Shown piece by piece: positions 53,636-62,004 of a stretch of 64,000 bases of DNA. Made by a program: the position numbers and the translations under genes. Numbering within the stretch: the stretch's first letter is position 1; each line of letters begins with the position of its first letter. The notes under the pieces were generated by a model. The model was not told the origin of the DNA, ran no database searches, and saw only the letters and a list, made by a program, of their open reading frames with translations. Source of the DNA: a bacterium (GTDB lineage: Bacteria; Electryoneota; RPQS01); contig JAHDVH010000006.1 of NCBI GenBank assembly GCA_023382385.1, positions 60,173 to 124,172 of the forward strand, given 5' to 3'.

Positions 53636-56600
53636 ATGCATAGAGTCGCAAAGCCCAAGAGCAATTCAGCATCACTGCTGATTCTGGTGCTCTTTCTCTC
53701 GATATCTTCTTCAGTGTGCCGTGCGGGACACTCCCCGAATGAGCTTTTTGTAAAAGTTCGAGGACCCGTGTATCGGTCATCCCTTGACGGTGCGCTTAGT
53801 TCAGGTTCTGTTCTGATCAACGAGCTATCAACTACTCAGGCTGACGCATCGCAACCATACGGGACATTCGCCCGTTTGAGCGCTGACCTGGAACAAGTGA
53901 TAAGACTTTCCTTTAGACACGAGGTGGACCTCCAGTCTCTCTTCACGCAGCTTGGCAATGACCCTGATGTTGAGTGGGTTGCTTATAATAATCAGTATCG
54001 AACAGTACAGGCATTGGACGAAGGATACACTCCAAGTGATGAATACTTCAATCAGCAGCCTTGGCTTCGCCGAATCTCGGCACCACTCGCATGGGAAATA
54101 ACACGAGGAAGTCCGTCAATCATTATTGGCATAATTGATACAGGCATAGACCACACACATCGAGATTTGCGCGATAACATTTGGCGAAACCCTGGTGAGA
54201 TACCCGACAACGGACTTGATGATGATAACAACGGATTCATCGACGACGTGATCGGCTGGGATTTTGTCGATGCTCCAAGTTTGCCCGCTGGCGGAGACTA
54301 CTTGGATCGCGACAACGACCCGATGGACGATTTCGGTCACGGTACCTACGTTGCAGGCTGCGCCGCGGCGTCTACGGATAACGGAGTATGCTATGCATCC
54401 GTGGGATTCGGATGTCGTCTGATGCCGCTTCGCGCTGGCAATGCCAATGGCACGCTTGAAGAAGACGACATCGCAGCAGCAGTGCTGTATGGAACCGCCA
54501 ATGGCGCGCGCATTATCAATATGAGTTTCGGCGATGTCGTGGCTTCGCCTTTCCTGCGCGAAGTAGTGCAAATCGCACACAGTCACGGCGTGGTCTTGAC
54601 GGCATCTGCTGGAAATGCGAACAACGATGGAATTCACTATCCCTCAGGCTTTCCTGAAGTCATTTCGGTTGGAGCTACTGACACCCTTGACCGCAGAGCA
54701 AGTTTTTCGAATTACGGGCCAAGCGTTGATATCATGGCTCCTGGAGATTACATTTCCTCTACAATTCTCGGTGGTGAGTGCGGGCAGTGGGTCTTCCCGT
54801 CCGGAACAAGCTATGCTGCCCCAATCGTAGCAGGAGTTGCTGGACTGGTGCTCTCCGTGGATTCGACCCTGCAACCTGATGATGTATTGGACATTCTGCG
54901 CTCGACAGCCGATGACTTAGGGCCAGCAGGATGGGATCCGATTTTTACGAGTGGGCGGGTCAATGCAAGGCGTGCTGTGGAAGTTGCGTCTTTTGGCGCT
55001 GATGCGATTGCGCGCATTCACTCCCCGCGGAATGACTCTGGCGTGCGCGACGCATTCGTGATTTCGGGAACTGCTTCCGGCGCGGCGTTCAACAGCTATT
55101 CGCTGGAGTTTGGTGTAGGAGAGAATCCAACGAGTTGGCAGCCGGCGGCGAGCGGCAACCAGCGCGTCTTTAATAACATGCTTGGAACGATAACTGCGCC
55201 CCAGCGCGACACGGTATTGGTAGTCAGGTTGAAAGTCCGTGCCTCGAACGGCAACGAATCTGTGGACTTCGTGCATCTGTATGTGCAAAATGACGAACCA
55301 ACCATTGACAGCCTTCGATCACGGCTTGTTCTGGATGCCGACGGGTATGCACAACAGATACTTGCTTGGACCAATCAATTCACGAGCGCAACATTGCTCA
55401 TGACGAACGCGAGCGGTGATTCAATACGGGAAGACTTCGGCTATGTCAGCGACGCACACGTGGCAGTAATTTCCCAAGAGCGTTACAGAGGAGACTGGAC
55501 TGCTACACTGCGTGTGACTAATCTCTTAGGTGAGTCGGCACTGTCAGCAGCTTTCCCGTATAGTTCTGTTCAAACCGGCATATTGCCGTTCCTGTATTCG
55601 CAAAGCCATACAACCGTGCCGCATGGGATTCTTGGACCCTTTACCAGTGACTACGATTGTGACACAAGACCAGAGCTCTGGGTATTGCCAGTAAATGAGA
55701 ATTTGATAGTCGACACGCTTGAACCATACGAGTGGGGTGGCTCAACGTTCATTGAGACTGAAGATACCTATGGACCGCATATCCCGCAGGCTTGGGGCGA
55801 CGCTGATGGCGACGGACTCTTCGAGATGGCCGCCCGCAGATTTGTCGAAACGCGCATATGGGAGCAAAGTGCACCGTGCGGAGCGCCGAGTAATATCGTA
55901 CTTGAAACGTTTTCTGCTGACTCAGAGTTTGTCATAAGCAGATTTGTCAGAGTAGACTCAGCATCTGGGCGGGACGACATTCTTGCGCGCATTCGGACGA
56001 GTAGCGGTTCACGTATGGCACTATTCTCCGTTTCTCCAAACTACGCCGTAACACGCCGTGTCGTTCTTCCCAATACAACGACGGGTCAAAACAACATGGG
56101 TCCGCCCGGCTCAGCAGTCGGCGATTTGGATAGAGATGGGCTGCTTGACGTGATATATGGCGACTACGACGGTGACATCATATGGTGCGAATGGAATGGC
56201 TCGGAAGCTGTGCAAGTTTATTCGCTTCGACTGCGCCAAAATGATGCGACAAACTGGATGGCAATCGGGGACTTCGACGGAGACGGAGAACAAGAGCTAA
56301 TCGCCGGATGCCGCTCCAACGCAGGTTATTCTTCAGAAAGTCAAAGACTGCTGCAGGGCTGGGACTATTACATCTTTGAGTCATTCCTTGACAATGAGTT
56401 AGCCGCCGTTGACAGCATTGCAATTCTCGGCAACGAAAATGTCTCTGTGAATCCCGCCTCGGTTCTGGCTTCTGATTTGAATAACGACGGTCGCGATGAA
56501 ATCATTATCTCCTCTTATCCGGACCTGTATATCATTTCCTACAATGATCTGTCGGGGCGGTATGAGCCAGTCTGGCACGATCTGCCGTCAAAGTCCGGCG

Positions 56601-57868
56601 CAATGACGACAGTCGATCTGAACGGCAATGGCGTGAAGGAGCTAATAGCTTCAAACGGCACTGTTCAACTGCGAATAGAGAGCACGACAGCTGAAAGTGA
56701 AGCGCCTTTTCCTCCACGACTCTTCGCCGAACCCTTAAATGAATCCGAGATCCGCTTGTTCTGGACGCCTGTTCCGGGTGCGGTTCATTACGAAGTGTAC
56801 CGCGCGTTGTCAGGCGAACAACTGCAATTCGCCCTTTCGACACAAACGTACGACGTTGTACTCCAGTCACAAATGGACGTTCTGAACGACTTCGCGGTCT
56901 TGACTTATGACACAGCTTTTCCCGTACCAACGAGTGCGTTTTCAAACCTGATCACGATTGCAAGCAACGCTCCGCCTCAGGTGGATGATGTGGTCGATTG
57001 GCCGACACCTACGACGATTGCGATTTCGTTCTCGGAGTCTATGGGACCGTCGATCTCTGTGCAAGGTAATTGGCGGCTGGAGGACGGAAGCATGCCTGCT
57101 GTAATCCTGGAAAGTGAGGCAGCGCGTAAAGTATACCTCTCTTTCGACACGCCATTGACACCCGGTGAACACGAGTTGACGATGCGGAACCTGCGGGACG
57201 CACAGGGAACCGCGCTACCGGAGAGTCAGCAGATTCTACGATTCGCTTTGACTGCCGATTCGACGGAGTTCTGTTATGTGCTAAGACACAGTCTCTCAGA
57301 TGGCCCCGTTGGCAATCATGTTGAAATCGTGTTCTCAGAGGCAATGTCGTTGAGTGTGGAGGAGGTGCAGAACTACACGGTAATCGACGCACGGAGGCAA
57401 GGTCAGCCGTTTACTGCGCGAAGCGTCCGTTCGCTATCTGAGGATCGCTCACGAGTGGAAGTTGAGCTTGATCCACGTTATCCGGCAGGCTCTGTCGGAG
57501 TTCCTGTCCGCATTGAGCTGAGAAACATGGAAAGCACGAGAGGCAAGGAGTTGGCTCAAACCACATTGCTGATTGAAAGCGCGGCTGAGAATCTGGATGC
57601 CGCATATGTCTATCCCAATCCGTTTCGTCGCGTAGGCGCCGCAGGTTCAGACGGTGTTTATTTTGCGGGACTACCCATGGAAGCGACGATTCGCATTTTC
57701 ACCTTAAGCGGCGTCCTCATCAAAACAATCGAGCATAAAGGGACGTCCGGTCATGCGTCATGGGATCTGCATACACAGGATGGCGACATGATTGCATCAG
57801 GTGTGTACCTGTACAAGATTGAAGCAAACGGATCCGAGAAGCTGGGTAAGCTTGCGGTGGCGAAGTGA
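53636..57868 (+). CDS. Large secreted S8 subtilase with FG-GAP/VCBS-like repeats and C-terminal sorting domain
   Basis: 1410 residues. Signal peptide LLILVLFLSISSSVCRAG. The catalytic domain has Asp ~168 in GIIDTGIDHTHRD, His ~235 in FGHGTYVAG and Ser ~392 in SGTSYAAPIV; an acidic insert (NGLDDDNNGFIDDVIGWDF) follows the Asp motif. Residues ~660-1020 hold repeated calcium-type loops (GDADGDGLFEMAA, GDLDRDGLLDVIYGDYDGD, GDFDGDGEQELIAG, SDLNNDGRDEIII, VDLNGNGVKELIAS), an FG-GAP-like propeller. FN3/Ig-like modules follow. The tail (YPNPFRR ... ATIRIFTLSGVLIKTI ... ASGVYLYKI) is a FlgD-like sorting domain. Its stop overlaps the coaE start. Confidence 0.87.
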   Translation: MHRVAKPKSNSASLLILVLFLSISSSVCRAGHSPNELFVKVRGPVYRSSLDGALSSGSVLINELSTTQADASQPYGTFARLSADLEQVIRLSFRHEVDLQSLFTQLGNDPDVEWVAYNNQYRTVQALDEGYTPSDEYFNQQPWLRRISAPLAWEITRGSPSIIIGIIDTGIDHTHRDLRDNIWRNPGEIPDNGLDDDNNGFIDDVIGWDFVDAPSLPAGGDYLDRDNDPMDDFGHGTYVAGCAAASTDNGVCYASVGFGCRLMPLRAGNANGTLEEDDIAAAVLYGTANGARIINMSFGDVVASPFLREVVQIAHSHGVVLTASAGNANNDGIHYPSGFPEVISVGATDTLDRRASFSNYGPSVDIMAPGDYISSTILGGECGQWVFPSGTSYAAPIVAGVAGLVLSVDSTLQPDDVLDILRSTADDLGPAGWDPIFTSGRVNARRAVEVASFGADAIARIHSPRNDSGVRDAFVISGTASGAAFNSYSLEFGVGENPTSWQPAASGNQRVFNNMLGTITAPQRDTVLVVRLKVRASNGNESVDFVHLYVQNDEPTIDSLRSRLVLDADGYAQQILAWTNQFTSATLLMTNASGDSIREDFGYVSDAHVAVISQERYRGDWTATLRVTNLLGESALSAAFPYSSVQTGILPFLYSQSHTTVPHGILGPFTSDYDCDTRPELWVLPVNENLIVDTLEPYEWGGSTFIETEDTYGPHIPQAWGDADGDGLFEMAARRFVETRIWEQSAPCGAPSNIVLETFSADSEFVISRFVRVDSASGRDDILARIRTSSGSRMALFSVSPNYAVTRRVVLPNTTTGQNNMGPPGSAVGDLDRDGLLDVIYGDYDGDIIWCEWNGSEAVQVYSLRLRQNDATNWMAIGDFDGDGEQELIAGCRSNAGYSSESQRLLQGWDYYIFESFLDNELAAVDSIAILGNENVSVNPASVLASDLNNDGRDEIIISSYPDLYIISYNDLSGRYEPVWHDLPSKSGAMTTVDLNGNGVKELIASNGTVQLRIESTTAESEAPFPPRLFAEPLNESEIRLFWTPVPGAVHYEVYRALSGEQLQFALSTQTYDVVLQSQMDVLNDFAVLTYDTAFPVPTSAFSNLITIASNAPPQVDDVVDWPTPTTIAISFSESMGPSISVQGNWRLEDGSMPAVILESEAARKVYLSFDTPLTPGEHELTMRNLRDAQGTALPESQQILRFALTADSTEFCYVLRHSLSDGPVGNHVEIVFSEAMSLSVEEVQNYTVIDARRQGQPFTARSVRSLSEDRSRVEVELDPRYPAGSVGVPVRIELRNMESTRGKELAQTTLLIESAAENLDAAYVYPNPFRRVGAAGSDGVYFAGLPMEATIRIFTLSGVLIKTIEHKGTSGHASWDLHTQDGDMIASGVYLYKIEANGSEKLGKLAVAK

Positions 57869-58461
57869 GCAGGATATCCGTTGCATTAACTGGAGGCATT
57901 GGCTCCGGTAAGTCAACGGTCGGAACGATGCTGCGAAATCTCGGAGCGGAGGTCATCTCTGGAGATGAGCTTGGGCGAATTGTTCTTGAAAGTGAGCAAG
58001 ACATTCAAGACGAGATTGTCAGAAGACTTGGTGCGGATGTACGCGACATTGACGGAACTTTCAATCGGCGGTTGATTGCCGCGCGCGTGTTCGCAAGTCG
58101 TGATGCGGCTGAGTGGTTGAAACAGATCACCTTCCCGGGAATCTATTCGAGGTGGCAGGCGGCGCGGTTCGCATCTCAAAGTCCAGTGATCGTATTCGAT
58201 GCCGCACTAATCTTCGAGTGGGGGATAGAGGCGGAGTTCGATGAAGTGCTGGTCGTGCGTGCTCCGTTCGAGGAGATTATTGCATGGTCGCGCGGGCGAT
58301 TCACTGAAGAAGATCTAATGCAGCGTTCCGCTTCACAAGTTGATACGGCTGACAAGGCTGCGCGTGCGACCTGCGTCATCGACAACGACGGATCGATCAA
58401 GGATCTTGAACTCAAGGTTATTGAATTCTGGAACACACATATACAACCACGGATCGCATGA
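57865..58461 (+). CDS. coaE: Dephospho-CoA kinase CoaE
   Basis: 198 residues starting with a GTG that overlaps the subtilase stop (GTGA). P-loop: SVALTGGIGSGKSTVGTML. Other family segments: GAEVISGDELGRIVLE, FNRRLIAARVFAS, VIVFDAALIFEWGIEAEFDEVLVV and a C-terminal ATCVIDNDGSIKDLELKV. CoaE phosphorylates the 3'-hydroxyl of dephospho-CoA, the last step of coenzyme A synthesis. The position between two secreted or exported peptidases is unusual but the identity is secure. The stop overlaps the next start. Confidence 0.95.
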   Translation: MSRISVALTGGIGSGKSTVGTMLRNLGAEVISGDELGRIVLESEQDIQDEIVRRLGADVRDIDGTFNRRLIAARVFASRDAAEWLKQITFPGIYSRWQAARFASQSPVIVFDAALIFEWGIEAEFDEVLVVRAPFEEIIAWSRGRFTEEDLMQRSASQVDTADKAARATCVIDNDGSIKDLELKVIEFWNTHIQPRIA

Positions 58462-60311
58462 AACGAAACCTGCTTTCACTCTTACTGGTCATTCTAACGT
58501 CTGGAATTGCCGGTGCTGCGGACTTCACGCTCGCTCAATTCCTGAACGTTCAGACGTCTCACCGTCCCAGTTTTCACCCGAACGGAACGGAAGTCAGCTT
58601 CATCTCTAACGTAAGCGGCGAACCGCAGGTATGGCGCGTCGTTGGCAGGCAGGGGACGCTTGTCCAAACAACCTTTGAGCCGGACGGGGTGGACGGAGCC
58701 TGGTGGTCCCCCGCGTCGCCCCAACACATGATCGTGTCTGCTTCGCGCGGAGGCAGCGAGCGCAGCAAGCTCTACATGATCAACCCCAACATGTCGCCCT
58801 TGATCCCGCTGACTCCCGTCGACGACAACGCCATCTACCGCTTCGGCTGCTGGTCGCCTGACGGATCCGCGTTCAGCTACTCTTCCAATGCTCGAAATGG
58901 CGTGGACTTCGATGTATTCGAGCATTTGATCACCGACTCCGCTCCCCGCTTGGTGTATGACGGCGGAGGTCACTTATCTTCCGCCTGCTACTCGCGCGAC
59001 AACCGTTATCTGGTGATGGTCCGTGACCACTCGAATGTCAATTCGGATATTCTGCTCTACGACCGTGAATCCGGTACGACCAGACTCTTGACCGAGCATC
59101 AAGGCGTTGAGCATTTCCAGCTACCTCATTTCGACGATACGGGAACGAAGTTGATTGCGCTGAGCAATCGCGGCCGCGAATACGTCGGTGTCTGCACGAT
59201 TGACATACACTCGTCTGAGATCACTTGGCTGGAGACGCCTGATGCCGACATCGACGTTCTTTCAGTGGCGCCGGACGGATTGAGCTACGCGTTCGCGCAG
59301 AATGATCGCGGATACTCCCGCTTCACGTTTGTGGATCTGCGGCGTGAAACTCGCGTCGGCGGCTATCGCTTCCCCGATGGCATCATTCGCGGATTGACGT
59401 ATGCTCCCGACAGCAAGAAGATCGCGATTACCTTCGGGACGGCCGATCGGCCTTTTGATGTGTGGCTGTATGACGTTCGCGTGGATGTGCTCGCTCAGTT
59501 GACACACTCTGCGACGGGCGGCATTCCGCTCGATATGTTTGTCAAACCTGAACTGATTGAATACGAGACCTTCGACAAACGTAAGATTCCGGCGTTCTGG
59601 TATAAGCCTCGCAACGCAACCGGCAAACTTCCCGTCGTCATCGCTATTCACGGCGGCCCCGAGTCACAGGCGCGCCCCGACCTCTCGGGCTGGTTTCAGT
59701 ATCTGCTCTATAACGGCTACGCGGTCCTCGAACCGAACGTGCGCGGATCCGCGGGCTTTGGCCGCACCTATCTGGAGCTTGACAATGTCCGCAAGCGGAT
59801 GGACTCCGTCAAAGACATCGAGTACGCGGCCAAGTGGCTCGCCAAACAGAAGGACGTGGACAAGGACAAGATAGTTTTGTATGGAGGAAGCTACGGCGGC
59901 TTTATGGTGCTTGCCGGACTTACCAACTATCCGGACTTGTTTGCGGCGGGGATCGACGTCGTGGGAATCTCAAATTTCGTAACTTTCCTCGAGAATACCG
60001 GCAAGTATCGCAAAGCGCTGCGCGAAGCGGAATACGGTTCGCTCGAGCATGATCGCGAGTTTCTGGAATCGGTATCACCTCTCAATCATGTGGGCAAAAT
60101 CAAAGCTCCGCTCTTCGTGATTCAGGGTGCCAACGACCCGCGCGTTCCGCAGTCGGAATCAGATCAAATGGTCGAGGCGATACGCGCGCGGGGCGGAATC
60201 GTGGAGTATCTGGTCTATCCCGATGAGGGTCACGGACTGAGCAAGACGGAGAACCGGCTCGACGCCTTTCAGCGAGCGGTCGAGTTCTTAAAGACACACG
60301 TTACCAAATGA
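58458..60311 (+). CDS. S9-family prolyl oligopeptidase-like serine peptidase
   Basis: 617 residues with a signal peptide (LLSLLLVILTSGIAGAADF). Residues ~25-330 form a propeller with PD40-type strands (HRPSFHPNGTEVSFIS, CWSPDGSAFSYSSNARNG, APDSKKIAITFGT). The alpha/beta-hydrolase domain carries VVIAIHGGPESQARPDL, Ser ~478 in YGGSYGGFMVL, Asp ~560 in QGANDPRVPQSES and His ~592 in PDEGHGLSKTENR. This is the acylaminoacyl/dipeptidyl peptidase group; it probably degrades short peptides in the periplasm. The ATG overlaps the coaE stop. Family call is secure; specificity is unknown. Confidence 0.92.
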   Translation: MKRNLLSLLLVILTSGIAGAADFTLAQFLNVQTSHRPSFHPNGTEVSFISNVSGEPQVWRVVGRQGTLVQTTFEPDGVDGAWWSPASPQHMIVSASRGGSERSKLYMINPNMSPLIPLTPVDDNAIYRFGCWSPDGSAFSYSSNARNGVDFDVFEHLITDSAPRLVYDGGGHLSSACYSRDNRYLVMVRDHSNVNSDILLYDRESGTTRLLTEHQGVEHFQLPHFDDTGTKLIALSNRGREYVGVCTIDIHSSEITWLETPDADIDVLSVAPDGLSYAFAQNDRGYSRFTFVDLRRETRVGGYRFPDGIIRGLTYAPDSKKIAITFGTADRPFDVWLYDVRVDVLAQLTHSATGGIPLDMFVKPELIEYETFDKRKIPAFWYKPRNATGKLPVVIAIHGGPESQARPDLSGWFQYLLYNGYAVLEPNVRGSAGFGRTYLELDNVRKRMDSVKDIEYAAKWLAKQKDVDKDKIVLYGGSYGGFMVLAGLTNYPDLFAAGIDVVGISNFVTFLENTGKYRKALREAEYGSLEHDREFLESVSPLNHVGKIKAPLFVIQGANDPRVPQSESDQMVEAIRARGGIVEYLVYPDEGHGLSKTENRLDAFQRAVEFLKTHVTK

Positions 60312-60314
60312 AAA

Positions 60315-60336
60315 TAGGCGGCCGATGGCCGCCTGT
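60315..60336 (+). terminator. Hairpin after the S9 peptidase gene
   Basis: TAGGCGGCC, loop GAT, GGCCGCCTG followed by TTTC. The stem is strong and the T-run short, so termination is probable rather than certain; it may serve both convergent genes. Confidence 0.6.
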
Positions 60337-60354
60337 TTCGTGAGTGAATCTTGC

Positions 60355-60780
60355 CTATTGATCTGCGGTCTGTCTGCAGGGCCGCAGCGGATCGAAGGTC
60401 AGAGTGATAGTCTCGCAGAGCGGCACCAGCGCCAGCTCCTCATAGTGCGCGTGCGAACTCGGGCACCACTGCACGCTCTGTGCTCCCGTCGGAACTTCGA
60501 GCATGGTCTTGGTGCGCGGCAGTAGCTGCACAGAGTTATTGGCTCCCCAGCGGAAAGTCACGGGCGCATTGGCCGGATTTACGAGCGCGAGGAATCCCGT
60601 ATGATTCGTCTCGCACGGCAACTGCGGCGGTTCGATGTCTGTGAGCGGCGAGGTGATGTTGACTTCTTCTAATGTGTACACGGCGGCGGCTTCAGGCGCG
60701 TCGGTGTTCGGACTTGTGCTCCAGTCGGACGAGCAACCCAGCAGCATGAGCAACGGGAGCATGGTCAGCAGCGCTTTCAT
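60355..60780 (-). CDS. Small lipoprotein, uncharacterised
   Basis: 141 residues from the ATG at 60780, with GGAG six bases upstream; the frame stays open to 60894 but has no signal. Leader MKALLTMLPLLMLLGC ends in a lipobox. The mature protein contains a beta-sandwich-like middle (TGFLALVNPANAPVTFRWGA, QLLPRTKTMLEVPTG) and four Cys residues besides the lipidated one, which may pair. I do not recognise a family. It is the last protein gene before the tRNA and the repeat-flanked module. Confidence 0.6.
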   Translation of the reverse strand: MKALLTMLPLLMLLGCSSDWSTSPNTDAPEAAAVYTLEEVNITSPLTDIEPPQLPCETNHTGFLALVNPANAPVTFRWGANNSVQLLPRTKTMLEVPTGAQSVQWCPSSHAHYEELALVPLCETITLTFDPLRPCRQTADQ

Positions 60781-61078
60781 CTCAGTCTCCTTACGTTTCG
60801 CGAGACGCGTTGGAAGGGGATATCGCCGCTTGGACGTTGCGGACGATCGTGAATACTTGCGCGGGACCTGTGCGGGGCGGTGCGACACCACCACCCTTAC
60901 TTACTTAGTCTGCTAATTGCCGCAAAATGTTGCAGCTGTTCTTCTGCATCCTGATGCGTCCCGTTCTGTCACCCTGAGCGCAGCGAAGGATCTCTCTGAC
61001 GATTGCATTCGGTCCGACACTACCTCCCAGCCTCCGGCTGGGGTATCATTCCACCCGATCCTGTAACCTCAATTTGCC
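60781..61078. other. Intergenic stretch with a dispersed REP-like sequence
   Basis: No gene is seen. It contains TGTCACCCTGAGCGCAGCG followed by AAGGATCTCT (60967-60995), a sequence I know as a common dispersed intergenic repeat in many bacterial phyla, and a CCCAGCC/GGCTGGG hairpin at about 61028-61044. Confidence 0.5.
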
Positions 61079-61138
61079 CAAATGTTTACAACATTTGTTC
61101 AAAAACCACTTGACTTTCTATAAATATTGTATTATATT
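61079..61138 (+). promoter_or_regulatory. Promoter with upstream dyad, for tRNA-Gly
   Basis: A perfect inverted repeat CAAATGTT-TAC-AACATTTG (61079-61097) lies 12 bases before TTGACT (61110-61115), 17-base spacer, TATATT (61133-61138). The tRNA begins 85 bases further on, with AT-rich sequence between. The dyad is a possible operator. Confidence 0.65.
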
Positions 61139-61222
61139 AACATCGTTTTTGCGAGCACAGCTAATCCCCAGCCCGGACCCCTGCTTGACATTCTCCCGAA
61201 AACCCTTACCTTCTCAAGTCTT

Positions 61223-61294
61223 GCGGATGTAACTCAACGGTAGAGTGTCAGCTTCCCAAGCTGGAGGTTGCGGGTTCGAGTCCCGTCATCCGCT
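61223..61294 (+). tRNA. tRNA-Gly (anticodon CCC)
   Basis: 72 bases. Acceptor stem GCGGATG pairs with CATCCGC, D-arm ACTC...GAGT, anticodon stem TCAGC/GCTGG with loop TTCCCAA giving CCC, and T-arm GCGGG-TTCGAGT-CCCGT. Discriminator T, as expected for Gly. The 3' CCA is not encoded. It stands immediately next to a recombinase-bearing region, and tRNA genes are common integration targets. Confidence 0.93.
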
Positions 61295-61299
61295 CAAAT

Positions 61300-61327
61300 A
61301 AAAACAAGCTATTAGATGCTTGTTTTT
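61300..61327 (+). terminator. Terminator after tRNA-Gly
   Basis: Stem AAAAACAAGC, loop TATTAGAT, GCTTGTTTTT followed by GTTTTT. It begins six bases after the tRNA. Confidence 0.9.
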
Positions 61328-61389
61328 GTTTTTATGTGCAAATTATATTGGGTTGTAAGTTGTTGTTTTGCGCATAATGTGTCTGACTT

Positions 61390-61406
61390 CATGTTACGGT
61401 AACATG
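61390..61406. repeat. 17-base perfect inverted repeat
   Basis: CATGTTAC-G-GTAACATG. It lies between the tRNA terminator and the repeat array in a gene-free stretch. It could be an operator or recombination core; nothing in the sequence decides which. Confidence 0.6.
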
Positions 61407-61452
61407 GGCTACGGATGAAATTATTGCTCTGGTTGTGGGGATATAGGGTGTT

Positions 61453-61484
61453 TGGGTTGAAAAATCTGGGTCAGATGTAATACT
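61453..61484. repeat. Degenerate copy of the array boundary sequence
   Basis: GGGTTGAAAAATCTGGGTCAG and the following TGTAATACT resemble GGGTTGGAAAAATTGGGTTG at 63591-63610 and the sequence after it. It suggests an older, decayed copy of the array boundary. Confidence 0.45.
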
Positions 61485-61515
61485 TCCGTCTGTGGGCTGG
61501 ATGTTTGGAAAATTC

Positions 61516-61626
61516 GGGTTGATTGCAATACTGACCATGTGCTGATGCTGCACCGCGTCTGGACCGTCACTGTCCACGGGCGCTACACCGCGGCGCCATC
61601 TGACCGCGTCTGGACCGTCACTGTCC
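61516..61626. repeat. Flanking direct repeat, left copy
   Basis: 111 bases that align without gaps to 63601-63711, with three mismatches (61565, 61576, 61577). The two copies are in the same orientation 2085 bases apart and bracket the recombinase and LPD29-like genes. The conserved block starts GGGTTGATTGCAATACTGAC and runs into the GC-rich array. Confidence 0.9.
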
Positions 61627-61943
61627 CCGGGCTGCACCGCGGCGCCGGCTGACCGGCTGGACTGTCACTGTCCACGGCGCCGGATGACCGGCTGACCGTC
61701 ACTGTCCACGGGGCCGGTTGCACGGGCTGACCGTCACTGTCCACGGCACCGGCTGACCGGCTGGACCGTCACTGTCCACGGGCGCTACACCGCGGCGCCG
61801 GCTGACCGCGGCTGGAGCGTCACTGTCCCGGGGCTGCACCGCGGCGCCGGCTGACCGCGGCTGGAGCGTCACTGTCCCGGGGCTGCACCGCGGCGCCGGC
61901 TGACCGGCTGACCGTCACTGTCCACGGCTGCACCACGGCGCAG
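61549..61943. repeat. GC-rich dyad repeat array, left
   Basis: Nine copies of a 15-base core close to GGACCGTCACTGTCC begin at 61561, 61612, 61659, 61693, 61728, 61763, 61814, 61863 and 61909, spaced 34-51 bases. The core is itself an imperfect palindrome. Between copies are CCGCGG- and GGCGCC-rich linkers. A 49-base unit (61801-61849) is repeated exactly at 61850-61898. The array is far more GC-rich than its surroundings. Confidence 0.9.
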
Positions 61944-61948
61944 GGTGT

Positions 61949-61977
61949 AAAAAAACAGACTCTCTCGAGTCTGTTTT
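61949..61977 (-). terminator. Terminator of the recombinase operon
   Basis: Minus strand: AAAACAGACTC, loop GAGA, GAGTCTGTTTT followed by a run of T. It lies 28 bases after the recombinase stop and separates it from the left array. Confidence 0.9.
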
Positions 61978-62004
61978 CTTGTTTCGTGGTGGTGTGCTGT
62001 AATG

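Noticed and set aside
61389-61637. 82-codon minus-strand open frame in the left array
   Set aside because: It reads through the repeat block, has no ribosome binding site, and the matching frame in the right copy changes amino acids rather than showing synonymous differences.
61549-61943. CRISPR array
   Set aside because: Units are near-contiguous, vary in spacing (34-51 bases), and the sequence between cores is itself repeated rather than unique; no cas genes are present.
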